A DNA stretch of 38,869 nucleotides, taken from contig NZ_JAPDDP010000074.1 of assembly GCF_027587195.1 (NCBI RefSeq), positions 1 to 38,869 of the forward strand, given 5' to 3'. Made by a program: the position numbers and the translations under genes. Every line of letters begins with the position of its first letter. Position 1 is the first letter of the stretch. Below, one piece after another: positions 16,248-23,652 of this stretch. The notes under the pieces were generated by a model. The model was not told the origin of the DNA, made no database searches, and saw nothing but the letters and a program-made list of their open reading frames with translations. The stretch comes from Solirubrobacter phytolaccae. Lineage in GTDB: Bacteria > Actinomycetota > Thermoleophilia > Solirubrobacterales > Solirubrobacteraceae.

Positions 16248-17044
16248 GCGGCGCCCTCGCGATCACGGTCGACGTCGACGGTGAAGCCGGCCTGCCTGGC
16301 GGCGGGCTCGGCTACGCGCATCGGCTCACGAGCCGGTCCGAACGCGTGTATGGGCTGCGCTGTGGGCTCCCGCGGATCCTGAGCCTGCTCGACGAGTTCG
16401 CCGTTCGCGCGACCTTCTACGTGCCGGGCGTGACCGCGCTGCGTCACCCGCAGGAGGTCGCCGCGATCGTCGAGGCCGGGCACGAGCTCGGCCATCACGG
16501 CCACACGCACCGACGGCCGGACACGCTCGACGACGCCGAGCAGCGGGCCGAGATCGAGCAGGGCCTGGAGGCGCTCTCGCCGTTCGGCCCGCGCCCGCTC
16601 GGCTACCGCGCGCCGGGCTGGGAGCTGACGCCCGTGACGCTCGCACTGCTCGACGAGTACGGGTTCCGCTGGGACTCGAGCCTGATGGGCGAAGACCGGC
16701 CGTACCTGGCCGCCGGCACGCTCGTCGAGCTGCCCGTGCACTGGAGCCTGGACGACGCGCCCTACTACGCGGCCTCACTGGACGGCGGCGGCATCCTCGC
16801 GGTCTGGCAGCGAGCCGTCGAGCTGGCCGCCAAGGAAGACCGACCGGTGACGTTGACGCTGCACCCGGAGATCCTCGGACGCCCGGAGCGCGCACACGTG
16901 CTGCGCGAGGTCCTGACCGCGGCCGCCAGGCACGATCTCGCCGTCCACCCCCACTCGGAGCTGGCAGGCCTGACGCAGGCGGCGCCGGAGTCGAGTGTCG
17001 CGCCCGGGGGTAACGTATCGTCGCGCTATCAGTCCGAGCCGTGA
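16244..17044 (+). CDS. Polysaccharide deacetylase-like (NodB fold) hydrolase, paralogue 1
   Basis: A 266-residue NodB-fold protein with ITVDVDGE (catalytic and metal Asp), TFYVPG, the metal histidines in GHELGHHGHTHRR, LGYRAPGWE, WDSSLMGEDRPY and LTLHPEILGR. This pattern is closer to the allantoinase/PuuE-like and small-molecule branch than to chitin deacetylases, and there is no signal peptide, so a cytoplasmic amide or imide substrate is likely. It is the last gene of the transporter operon, right after the C45-type hydrolase. It has a clear paralogue at 22909-23652. The tail after about residue 245 is not conserved between the two. Confidence 0.87.
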   Translation: MSGALAITVDVDGEAGLPGGGLGYAHRLTSRSERVYGLRCGLPRILSLLDEFAVRATFYVPGVTALRHPQEVAAIVEAGHELGHHGHTHRRPDTLDDAEQRAEIEQGLEALSPFGPRPLGYRAPGWELTPVTLALLDEYGFRWDSSLMGEDRPYLAAGTLVELPVHWSLDDAPYYAASLDGGGILAVWQRAVELAAKEDRPVTLTLHPEILGRPERAHVLREVLTAAARHDLAVHPHSELAGLTQAAPESSVAPGGNVSSRYQSEP

Positions 17045-17060
17045 CGTATTCTACGAACAC

Positions 17061-17972
17061 ATGTTCGATAACAGGACGCTCGTGAGCACGCGCGAGACGG
17101 CCGCTGTCCTTGCGCTGATGGCCGGTCGTCACCTGCCGTGGAATCGTCTCGCCGGCGCAATCGAGGAGGAGGGGAGCGCACTCCGACTGCTGGAGAACCT
17201 CGATGCTCAAGCCGGCCCAGACCGCCTCTTCGAGATTGACGACAAGCGCGTCAGCCTCGACCAGCTCGAGGACCACTTGCACGGGTGGGAAGCCGAAGGG
17301 ATTCGTGTCGTTACGGTGCTCGACGCGACATACCCGGCCAATCTGCGGATGGTTCACGATCTACCACCCGTCCTCTTTCTCCGAGGCTCACTGCGGGAAG
17401 GCGACAGCCGCTCGGTCGCCGTGGTCGGGACCCGAAAGGCAAGTCCACGCGGTCTTGGCCAGGCTCAGTCCATCAGTCGGGGACTGATCGAGGCCGACTA
17501 CGTCGTCGTGAGCGGCTTGGCCGCCGGAGTGGATACCGCTGCGCACACTGCGGCACTCGAGGCCGGAGGACGCACCATCGGCGTGATCGGGACTGGCCTA
17601 CGCCACTCCTTCCCGAAGGCCAACGCCGAGCTTCAGGACCGGATCGGCCGCGATCACGCGGTCGTCTCGCAGTTCTGGCCCGGGCAGGAGCCTCGCAAAT
17701 GGACGTTCCCACAGCGCAACGCCGTCATGTCGGGATTTACGCGAGCGACCGTCGTCGTCGAGGCGTCGTACACGAGCGGCGCCAAGATGCAGGCCCGTCT
17801 GGCCCTCGAGCATGGCCGCCCCGTGTTCCTCCTACGATCGCTGCTGGAACATCCTTGGGCACGTGAGTATCACGAGCACCGAGGTGTCTACGTGGTCGAG
17901 GAGGGCGCGGAGATCGTGGAGCATCTTGAGCGCCTGTATGCCGCGTCCGGGCAACTGACACTCATCCGGTAG
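17061..17972 (+). CDS. DprA/Smf-like Rossmann-fold protein of a DprA-phosphoribosyltransferase pair
   Basis: A 303-residue DprA-like protein. A helical N-terminus is followed by the DprA core: TYPANLRMVHDLPPVLFLRG, VVGTRKASPRG (121-131), VSGLAAGVDTAAH (150-162), VIGTGL, FPQRNAVMSG (216-225) and VVVEASYTSGA. It departs from housekeeping DprA in lacking the C-terminal winged helix and in the SGAKMQAR segment. Codon use contains many A/T third positions (cta, cca, cga, ttt, gat), unlike the flanking genes. A -10-like TATTCT (17046-17051) lies 9 bp before ATG, so it has its own promoter. The ComF-like gene follows 23 bp downstream. From memory, DprA-PRTase pairs are reported as anti-phage candidates (Rst_DprA-PPRT). 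Confidence 0.8.
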   Translation: MFDNRTLVSTRETAAVLALMAGRHLPWNRLAGAIEEEGSALRLLENLDAQAGPDRLFEIDDKRVSLDQLEDHLHGWEAEGIRVVTVLDATYPANLRMVHDLPPVLFLRGSLREGDSRSVAVVGTRKASPRGLGQAQSISRGLIEADYVVVSGLAAGVDTAAHTAALEAGGRTIGVIGTGLRHSFPKANAELQDRIGRDHAVVSQFWPGQEPRKWTFPQRNAVMSGFTRATVVVEASYTSGAKMQARLALEHGRPVFLLRSLLEHPWAREYHEHRGVYVVEEGAEIVEHLERLYAASGQLTLIR

Positions 17973-17995
17973 CGGTCCGCGAGCCGCTTAGAGCC

Positions 17996-18754
17996 GTGAC
18001 GCTCACGGTCACCGAAGCCGCCGCCACGTATGTGAACGCGATGCGCAACGTGCTCCCGGCCGGGCCGGGAGTTTGCGATGTCTGCCATACGTTCATCGAT
18101 CCCGGCTACTCGCGCTGTTACGCGTGCAGCAGCCAGCCGTCGCCACTCGATGTCGTCGTCCCAATCACCTACTCGGAGCACCTCAGCCAGATGCACAAGG
18201 TGCTCCGCAGCTACAAGGACGGCGACCACGCGTCACAGCGGTACATGATGCCGCGGCTCGCGTCGATCCTCTGGCTGTTCCTCGAGAGCCATGAGGTCCA
18301 CGTCGCGGCGGCCGTGAACGCCCAGCAATCGCAGTTCGACATCGTGACAAGCGTCCCCTCAAGCACACCCGACGGCGACGAGCGGCGAGCGAATCTGCGG
18401 TGGATCGTAGGCCTCGGGTGTCACCCCACGGCGCAGCGGTACGAACGTGTCCTCCACCCGACCGGCGGCGTCGCGGCCGGAAGGGAGTTCAACGAGGGGC
18501 GCTACGTCGCCACCGTAGATGTCGTGGGGAAAGACGTGTTGCTCATCGACGACACGTGGACAAGAGGGGGTCACGCGCAGTCGGCCGGAGCCGCGCTGAA
18601 GGCCGCAGGCGCACGCACTGTCGGGTTCGTAGTCATCGGACGGCATATCAGCCCTGGGTGGAGGCCAAGACCGCCCGACGGTCCTACAAGCGCCGAGCTG
18701 CTCGCGGGGCTGCCCAGGGGCTACAGCTGGGACACCTGCTGCCTCGAGCGATAG
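17996..18754 (+). CDS. ComF-like phosphoribosyltransferase with zinc ribbon
   Basis: A 252-residue protein. Residues 27-44 form a CxxC-x10-CxxC zinc ribbon (CDVC and CYAC). VLRSYKDGD resembles the ComF YKxG region, FDIVTSVPSS follows, and VLLIDDTWTRGG (181-192) is the PRPP-binding loop of type I phosphoribosyltransferases. The C-terminus has another Cys pair (WDTCCLER). It is co-oriented with the DprA-like gene and shares its lower-GC codon use, so they probably arrived together. ComF and DprA both act in natural transformation, but here the pairing outside a com locus and the odd composition point to a mobile, possibly defensive, unit. GTG start. Confidence 0.8.
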   Translation: MTLTVTEAAATYVNAMRNVLPAGPGVCDVCHTFIDPGYSRCYACSSQPSPLDVVVPITYSEHLSQMHKVLRSYKDGDHASQRYMMPRLASILWLFLESHEVHVAAAVNAQQSQFDIVTSVPSSTPDGDERRANLRWIVGLGCHPTAQRYERVLHPTGGVAAGREFNEGRYVATVDVVGKDVLLIDDTWTRGGHAQSAGAALKAAGARTVGFVVIGRHISPGWRPRPPDGPTSAELLAGLPRGYSWDTCCLER

Positions 18755-18765
18755 CCGTCTCGCGG

Positions 18766-18978
18766 TCACTCGACACCTGAGAGCAGCTCGCTCGGAGTGA
18801 CGCCGAGCCCTCGGGCGACGCGGACGATCGTGAGCAGCTGCGGGTCGCGGCCTCCGCGCTCGAGGCGGGAGATCTCCGCGGCGTCCATCTGCGCCTCCTC
18901 GGAGAGCCGTTCCTGGGTCATGCCCGCGGCGAGCCGAAGACGGCGCAGGTTCTCTGCGAACTGGGCCGTCGGATCCAC
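18766..18978 (-). CDS. Small XRE-family helix-turn-helix regulator
   Basis: A 70-residue protein that is only a lambda-repressor-like HTH: FAENLRRLRLAAGMTQERLS, then AEISRLERGGRDPQLLTIVR and LARGLGVTPSELL (with RVARGLGV). It converges on the phosphoribosyltransferase gene with 11 bp between them. It could regulate the DprA-PRTase pair as in other defence modules, but its codon use is that of the host, so this is only a possibility. Confidence 0.85.
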   Translation of the reverse strand: MDPTAQFAENLRRLRLAAGMTQERLSEEAQMDAAEISRLERGGRDPQLLTIVRVARGLGVTPSELLSGVE

Positions 18979-19037
18979 GGGCGCGGATGCTCAGCGTTCG
19001 ACGCTCGCGGCACCAGGGCCAGAACCTCAAGTCGCTG

Positions 19038-19664
19038 CTAATCGAGGAGTTTCCGGCGCATGGCGTGACGGACGAGTTGCGCGCGGTCGTGGGCGTCGAG
19101 CTTGACCAGGAGGTGCTTGTGGTGGGTGCGCACCGTCGACGTCGCGACCTGGAGGCGGCTCGCGATCTGCGGGGCGCTGAGCCCGTCGGCGACGAGGTCG
19201 AGCACCTGCTGCTCGCGCGGGCTGAGCAGCGGGCGGTCCGCGGCGCTGCGGGCGCGGACCTCGGCCGCGAGCGCGGTCTGAGCCTCGTCGCAGAGGGCGG
19301 TCTCGCCGCGGGCGACGCGATGCACGGCCGCTCGGAGCGCGTCGGGAGCGACACGCCGCGAGAGCACGCCGGCGGCGCCGTCGCCGAGCAGCGACCATGC
19401 GTCAGGACCGGGCGCACTGTCCAGGAGCACCACGCGCGTTCGCCGGTGCTCGCGGACCGTCGCCGCGAGGACGCGCTCCCCGTCGAGGTCGGGCAGGTCA
19501 CGCGCGACGAGCGCGACGTCCGGGTCGTGGGCGACGACCGCGGCCAGCGCCGCCCGGCCGCCGGAGACCTCGGCGACGAGCTGCAGCTCCGGGTCCTGAC
19601 GGATCACGCGCGCGACCGCGTCACGGAAGAGCGGCTGCGGATCGGCGAGCACCACGAAGATCAC
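19038..19664 (-). CDS. LuxR-family response regulator with degenerate receiver domain
   Basis: A 208-residue NarL/FixJ-type protein: receiver domain (1-120) and C-terminal LuxR HTH (LSPREQQVLDLVADGLSAPQ, then IASRLQVATSTVRTHHKHL). The receiver lacks key residues. The phospho-acceptor position four residues before the conserved Pro of LPDLDG is Ala (VARDLPDLDG), the N-terminal acidic pair is DP in place of DD, and the conserved Lys near GAAGVLSRR is Arg. Phosphorylation control is therefore unlikely. No histidine kinase is adjacent. GTG 19664 gives the standard VIFVVLADPQPLF start; GTG 19673 is also possible. Confidence 0.85.
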   Translation of the reverse strand: MIFVVLADPQPLFRDAVARVIRQDPELQLVAEVSGGRAALAAVVAHDPDVALVARDLPDLDGERVLAATVREHRRTRVVLLDSAPGPDAWSLLGDGAAGVLSRRVAPDALRAAVHRVARGETALCDEAQTALAAEVRARSAADRPLLSPREQQVLDLVADGLSAPQIASRLQVATSTVRTHHKHLLVKLDAHDRAQLVRHAMRRKLLD

Positions 19665-19881
19665 GCGTCGCACGCTATGGCCGAGCCGGTGGCGGCGCGC
19701 GAGCGACGGGTTCTTGAGCGGCGGAACGGCCGTCACACGGGGGATCACGAGGCGCCCCGGTCCGACGGCTGACTGGTCACGACCCGCCCGACGAGCCCCG
19801 CCGACCTGGCCCGCCGACCGCAGCCCGTACGAGATCCTGAGGCTCGCGTACGAGCGCCCGTTTGACGAGACGGTCCCTGAT

Positions 19882-19892
19882 TGATTCGATCC
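19882..19892. promoter_or_regulatory. Candidate GntR operator TGAT-N3-ATCA
   Basis: TGATTCGATCC matches the TGAT/ATCA arms at 7 of 8 positions and lies 6 bp upstream of the GntR ATG at 19899. A further TGAT at 19878 overlaps it. Autoregulation of the third GntR gene is the natural reading. Confidence 0.5.
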
Positions 19893-19898
19893 GCCCTG

Positions 19899-20606
19899 AT
19901 GGGGCGCCGGTATACGGACGTGATGCGCGAGCTCGTCGAAGCGATCGTCGGCGGCGCCCACGCCGAAGGCGGCTGGCTCCCGACCGAGGCGCAGCTGGCC
20001 GCGCAGCTCGGCGCCAGCCGCGGCGTGATCCGCGAGGCGCTCCGCGGGCTCGAGGAGCGCGGGCTGATCGCCGTGCATCCCGGTCGCGGTCAGTCCATCC
20101 GCCAACGCGACCACTGGGACACCCGCCACCCTGACGTGTTCCGCGCGCTCATCGCGCGCGGCCCGGAGCCGGAGGTCGTCGCCGACGTGATCGAGGCGCG
20201 AGCGGTGATCGAACGCGAGGCCGCCGCCCGCGCGGTCGACGCCGCGACCGACGGCGACCTCGGGCTGCTCAAGGCGCGGATCGACGCGATGGAGGATGCG
20301 CTCGGCCTGGACACCGTGCGCCGCTTCGACCGCACCGACCCGCTCGTCGTCGCCGACGCCGCGTTCCACGACCTGCTGTGCCGGCTCTCGGGGAACCCCG
20401 TGCTGGCGAAGCTGATCGAGCCGCTGCACCTGCCACTCGCGGAGCTGCGGCGCGTGCGCGCCCCTGAACGCGACCGCACGCTGATCGTGCACCACCGGCG
20501 GATCCTCGAAGGCCTCTCCAGCCGGGACGAGACCCTGGCCGAGGAGACCGTCAGCGCGTTCGCGCGGCAGCTCACGCGCTGGGTGGGCACGCGCCGCCCG
20601 CGGTGA
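19899..20606 (+). CDS. FadR-subfamily GntR transcriptional regulator (3 of 3)
   Basis: A 235-residue GntR/FCD regulator with HTH LPTEAQLAAQLGASRGVIRE, then LRGLEERGL, HPGRGQSI wing and FCD segments VVADAAFHDLL, LSGNPVL and VHHRRIL. The recognition helix region is shared with the proteins at 5912 and 9786, although the ligand domain is more divergent. The frame extends to a TTG at 19881, but that would put the operator-like palindrome inside the gene; ATG 19899 has no ribosome binding site and fits a leaderless mRNA. It converges on the winged-HTH gene, 2 bp apart. Confidence 0.88.
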   Translation: MGRRYTDVMRELVEAIVGGAHAEGGWLPTEAQLAAQLGASRGVIREALRGLEERGLIAVHPGRGQSIRQRDHWDTRHPDVFRALIARGPEPEVVADVIEARAVIEREAAARAVDAATDGDLGLLKARIDAMEDALGLDTVRRFDRTDPLVVADAAFHDLLCRLSGNPVLAKLIEPLHLPLAELRRVRAPERDRTLIVHHRRILEGLSSRDETLAEETVSAFARQLTRWVGTRRPR

Positions 20607-20608
20607 CG

Positions 20609-21148
20609 TCAGCTGTCGCTCGCCACGAACCCGAAGATCGCGACGTCCACGCGACGCCGTGCAGGGTCTGCGCGCTCGTTGACCGCGGCCTGGATCGCCT
20701 CGAGCTCGTAGAACACGCGCCTGAGCAGCAGCGCGACGTCGCGGCGCGCTTCGCTGTCCAGCCGGACCGGCCAGCGGCTGATGTGGGCGGTCGCCGCGTC
20801 GAATCCGCCGGCGAGGGCGGCCTCGCGGCTGTCGTCGGAGACGGCGTTCAGCACGCCTCGGACGAGCATCCGGCGGACCTGCGGTGAGACGTCAGCCCAG
20901 GCCGCGTCGTCGATCACGGGGGTGCCGCTCGCCCGGTAGATGTGCGCGATGCCGCCGCGGCGGGACTCGGTGCGCACCAGCTCGACGAACCCGTGATCGA
21001 GCAGCACCTTCGTGTGGTAGCTGACGAGGTTCAGCGGGCGCCCGATGCGGCGGGCGATGTCGCTCGGGCTCGCCTCGCCGCTCGCGTACTCGGCCAGCAG
21101 CCGGTCACGCAGCCAGTTCGTGTGGACGCGTCCGCGAGCGAGAGCCAC
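20609..21148 (-). CDS. ArsR-like winged-helix regulator
   Basis: A 179-residue protein. The N-terminal winged HTH (LLAEYASGEASPSDIARRIG, then RPLNLVSYHTKVLLDHGFVE and HIYRAS) is ArsR/helix_turn_helix_5-like. A C-terminal helical domain of about 100 residues has no motif I recognise. There is no obvious metal-binding Cys cluster. GTG start at 21148. It lies downstream of a 19-codon ORF with a strong ribosome binding site and an intervening perfect hairpin on the same strand, so its expression may be coupled to that leader. Confidence 0.78.
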   Translation of the reverse strand: MALARGRVHTNWLRDRLLAEYASGEASPSDIARRIGRPLNLVSYHTKVLLDHGFVELVRTESRRGGIAHIYRASGTPVIDDAAWADVSPQVRRMLVRGVLNAVSDDSREAALAGGFDAATAHISRWPVRLDSEARRDVALLLRRVFYELEAIQAAVNERADPARRRVDVAIFGFVASDS

Positions 21149-21174
21149 GGGTGGAGTCTCCCAGGTGAGCAGCG

Positions 21175-21200
21175 GCCCGTCCGCGAGGGCGCGGACGGGC
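21175..21200 (-). terminator. Perfect 10-bp hairpin between micro-ORF and HTH gene
   Basis: GCCCGTCCGC (21175-21184) and GCGGACGGGC (21191-21200) are exact inverted repeats with a 6-base loop. On the minus strand the hairpin begins 11 bases after the stop codon of the small ORF and ends 26 bases before the HTH start. No T-run follows, so it may be an attenuator or partial terminator. Confidence 0.5.
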
Positions 21201-21211
21201 GCCGCGGGGGA

Positions 21212-21271
21212 CTAGTGGCCCTTCCAGATGCCGTGCTCCGGCACCACGGTGCCGGTCGCATCGATCGTCAA
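21212..21271 (-). CDS. 19-residue micro-ORF with near-perfect Shine-Dalgarno sequence
   Basis: On the minus strand AGAGGAGGTGA, an almost complete anti-SD complement, is followed after 5 bases by TTG and then 18 sense codons and TAG. The peptide is MTIDATGTVVPEHGIWKGH. A GTG three codons upstream lies too close to the SD to be preferred. Third codon positions are mostly G/C. It is followed by a hairpin and an HTH regulator gene. I do not recognise the peptide; it has no signal sequence. It could be a leader peptide, a RiPP-like precursor or a signalling peptide. Confidence 0.5.
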   Translation of the reverse strand: MTIDATGTVVPEHGIWKGH

Positions 21272-21364
21272 GCTGCTCACCTCCTCTCGCGCGCAACGGG
21301 GCGACACCAGTCCCGGACGCGTACGGGCACGGCCAAGGCTGTCGCCGCCGGATCGGTCGTCCAG

Positions 21365-22912
21365 TCATTCGATCACTTCGGACGCTGTGCGGACAGGCGA
21401 AGTTCCGTCCCTCGATGCGCCGACATCCCGGATGGTGTCGGTCAGGACGAGCAGCGCACCGCACAGCGCGATCAGCCCGGCGACCAGCACGCCTCGCGCC
21501 TCTGCACCATCGGCGGCGATCAGGACCGGCGCCGCCCCACCGCCGAGGTACTGGGCCGCGATCAGCAGCGCGCCGACCGCCGGCGCCGCGACCCCGGCGA
21601 GCGTGGCGACGGCACCCGCGGCGCCCGCGTTCGCCGCGACGTGTCCGACGCCGAAGGCCACGATCGCCGCCGCCAGGACCGGCCATCCCGAGCTGGCGTC
21701 GAGTGCCGCCGCGAGCCCGACGAGCGCGGCCGCCTGGACGAGCAGGCCCGCCGCGGCGGCGGCAGGATGACCGGCGCGGGCGCCGATCGCGGCGGCCAGC
21801 CACGCTCCCGGCAGCACCGCGAGCCCGAAGACGCCGAGCAGCGCCGTCGGGGCGGCGCCCTCGGCGAACGCGGCACCGACGAGGATCGTCGCGCTCACCC
21901 CGCTGGCGGTCGTCGCCGCGCCGGCCAGGCAGACGCGGGCGAGCGCGCCGCGCGGCCGCGGCAACCACCGCGACGCGCGCCTCAGGCCGGCCACCGCGAC
22001 CAGCCCGGCCGCAGCGAGCAACGGCAGCGCGATCGCCGACTCGCGACGCGCCAAGGCGACGGCCGCGAGCACGATGCCGATCGAGAGCAACGCCGACCCG
22101 GACGGCAACGCGGCACGCACTGGCGCCGACGCGACACGCCGCCGCGGTTCGGTCGGCCGCTCGGCGCGCGCTTCGACCGACGCGACACGCCGTCCCGCCC
22201 GGGACGGCCAACCGGCGCGCGCTACCGACGCGACACGCATTGGTGACCGCCGCCCGGACGGTGTCACCGCCCGAGCGCCACGTACTTGCGCCGCCGCGAC
22301 CCGCCCGCCCGGCGCGGACGGCAGCCCCGCGCGCACTTCCCCGGGCGTGACACGCGCCGGCCCGGACGACAGGCTGACTCGTTCGCCACGCCCGAGGCGC
22401 GGCGCCTCGCGGGCGACCGCGACGCACAGCGCGGCCACGAGTGCCACGACGACACGCCAGGCCGGGACGCCCGCCGACAGCGCGCCCGCCGCGAAGCCGC
22501 CGCCGACCGCTCCGCCCAGCGCGGCGAACCCCGCGCGGCGTGTGCGTTCGTCGACGGTTCCGGCGAGCAGGGCCAGCGCGGCCGTCGCGGCCATCGCTCC
22601 GCCCGCTCCGAAGAGGGCGCGTCCGGCCAGCGCGAGCGGCAATCCGGCGGCCAGGGCGAACAGGACGCTGCCGGTCGCCGCCACGGTCAGGCCGACGCCC
22701 AGCGCGCGAGGCGGCCCCCAGCGCGCGCTCAGCGCCGCCGCCGGGAGCACGACCGCGCCGTAGGCGAACGACGACGCGCTGAACAGCCACGGGTAGGCCG
22801 GGCCGGCCGCCCCGACCTCGGCCGCGATCCGGGGTCCCGCGAGCGCGAGCAGGCCGAAGTCGAACGCGCCGAGGAAGGCGGGCGCGCACGCGCAGAGGGT
22901 CGTGCGGTTCAT
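21365..22912 (-). CDS. MFS transporter with a ~100-residue repetitive central linker
   Basis: A 515-residue major facilitator with about twelve hydrophobic segments. The N-terminal half runs from FLGAFDFGLLALAGPRIAAE through LFSASSFAYGAVVLP and GRALFGAGGAMAATAALAL, a drug/H+ antiporter-like pattern. Between helix 6 and helix 7 (residues about 170-272) lies a basic, Pro- and Arg-rich linker with tandem 16-17-residue units centred on RVAS (226, 242, 259). This is far longer than the usual central loop. The gene is the third of an operon with GNAT and deacetylase-like genes, overlapping the latter by 4 bp, and probably exports or imports a related compound. Confidence 0.85.
   Translation of the reverse strand: MNRTTLCACAPAFLGAFDFGLLALAGPRIAAEVGAAGPAYPWLFSASSFAYGAVVLPAAALSARWGPPRALGVGLTVAATGSVLFALAAGLPLALAGRALFGAGGAMAATAALALLAGTVDERTRRAGFAALGGAVGGGFAAGALSAGVPAWRVVVALVAALCVAVAREAPRLGRGERVSLSSGPARVTPGEVRAGLPSAPGGRVAAAQVRGARAVTPSGRRSPMRVASVARAGWPSRAGRRVASVEARAERPTEPRRRVASAPVRAALPSGSALLSIGIVLAAVALARRESAIALPLLAAAGLVAVAGLRRASRWLPRPRGALARVCLAGAATTASGVSATILVGAAFAEGAAPTALLGVFGLAVLPGAWLAAAIGARAGHPAAAAAGLLVQAAALVGLAAALDASSGWPVLAAAIVAFGVGHVAANAGAAGAVATLAGVAAPAVGALLIAAQYLGGGAAPVLIAADGAEARGVLVAGLIALCGALLVLTDTIRDVGASRDGTSPVRTASEVIE
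22127..22238. repeat. Degenerate tandem repeat (51/48 bp) inside the MFS gene
   Basis: The 13-bp core CGACGCGACACGC recurs at 22127, 22178 and 22226, spaced 51 and 48 bp, with partly conserved sequence between (CGGCGCGCGCT before the second and third copies). It keeps the reading frame and encodes the RVAS-centred linker units. A weaker related CGTGACACGC is at 22346. Confidence 0.75.
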
Positions 22913-23652
22913 GCCGTCGCGACCGCCGCCGCGACCGCGCTGTGGGTGACGAGCTCGACCCCGGCGGTGACGGCGGCGTCCAGCAGCCGGCGCAGCACGT
23001 CGACCCGGTGCGCGCGACCGAGGATCTCCGGGTGCAGCGTGACCGTGAGGTGGCGATCCTCGTCGACGGCGGCGGCCAGCTCGGCGAGCCACACCGCGAG
23101 CAGGCCGGCCGGGTCCGTCGTGTGGGCGAAGTGCGGTGCGTCGTCGAGCGCCCAGTGCACGGGCAGCTCGACGAGCCCGTCGACCGTGTACGGCCGGTCG
23201 TCGCCCATCAGGCTCGAGTCCCAGGCGAAGCCGGCGGCGCGGAGCGCGTCCAGCGTCACGCGCGTGAGCTCCCAGCCCGGCGCGCGGTACCCACGCGGCG
23301 CCATCCCCACCACGGACACCAGGGCAGCGCTCCCCTCGATCAGCTCCGAGCGCTGCTCGTCCGCCGGGAGCGTGTTCGGGAAGCGGTGCGTGTGGCCGTG
23401 GTGGGCGACCTCGTGCGGCGCGTCCGCCAACGCCGCGATCTCGTCCGGGTGGCGCTCGGCGGTCACGCCCGGCACGTAGAAGGTCGCGGGCGCGGCGAAC
23501 GCCTCCAGCACGCCGAGGATCCTCGGGAGCCCGGCGGTGATCCCGTACGTGCGCTCCGACCAGCACGAGAGCCGGTGCTCGTAGCCCGCCCCGCCGCGGG
23601 GCAGGCCCGCGGCGCCGTCGACGTCGACCGTGACGCTGAGCTGCGCGCCCAT
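22909..23652 (-). CDS. Polysaccharide deacetylase-like (NodB fold) hydrolase, paralogue 2
   Basis: A 247-residue paralogue of the protein at 16244-17044, sharing SVTVDVDG, GLPRILGVLEAF, TFYVPGVTAERHP, the HHGHTHRFP metal site, GYRAPGWELT, WDSSLMGDDRPY, LPVHWALDDAP and TLHPEILGR. It has no signal peptide. It is translated from an ATG overlapping the stop of the GNAT gene and itself overlaps the MFS gene. The recurrence of this enzyme next to a transporter in two separate operons suggests two related substrates or an uptake and an export route. Confidence 0.87.
   Translation of the reverse strand: MGAQLSVTVDVDGAAGLPRGGAGYEHRLSCWSERTYGITAGLPRILGVLEAFAAPATFYVPGVTAERHPDEIAALADAPHEVAHHGHTHRFPNTLPADEQRSELIEGSAALVSVVGMAPRGYRAPGWELTRVTLDALRAAGFAWDSSLMGDDRPYTVDGLVELPVHWALDDAPHFAHTTDPAGLLAVWLAELAAAVDEDRHLTVTLHPEILGRAHRVDVLRRLLDAAVTAGVELVTHSAVAAAVATA

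Noticed and set aside
17061..18754. Natural competence locus
   Set aside because: DprA- and ComF-like genes occur, but no comEA, comEC or pilus genes accompany them and the composition is foreign.
22127..22345. CRISPR-like array
   Set aside because: The 13-bp core recurs only three times, inside an open reading frame and in phase with it; this is a protein-coding tandem repeat.
21105..22889. Very long minus-strand open frame (594 codons) across the MFS gene and upstream
   Set aside because: It is an Arg/Gly/Ala-rich frame shadow of the MFS gene, with no recognisable motif; long spurious frames are expected at this GC content.
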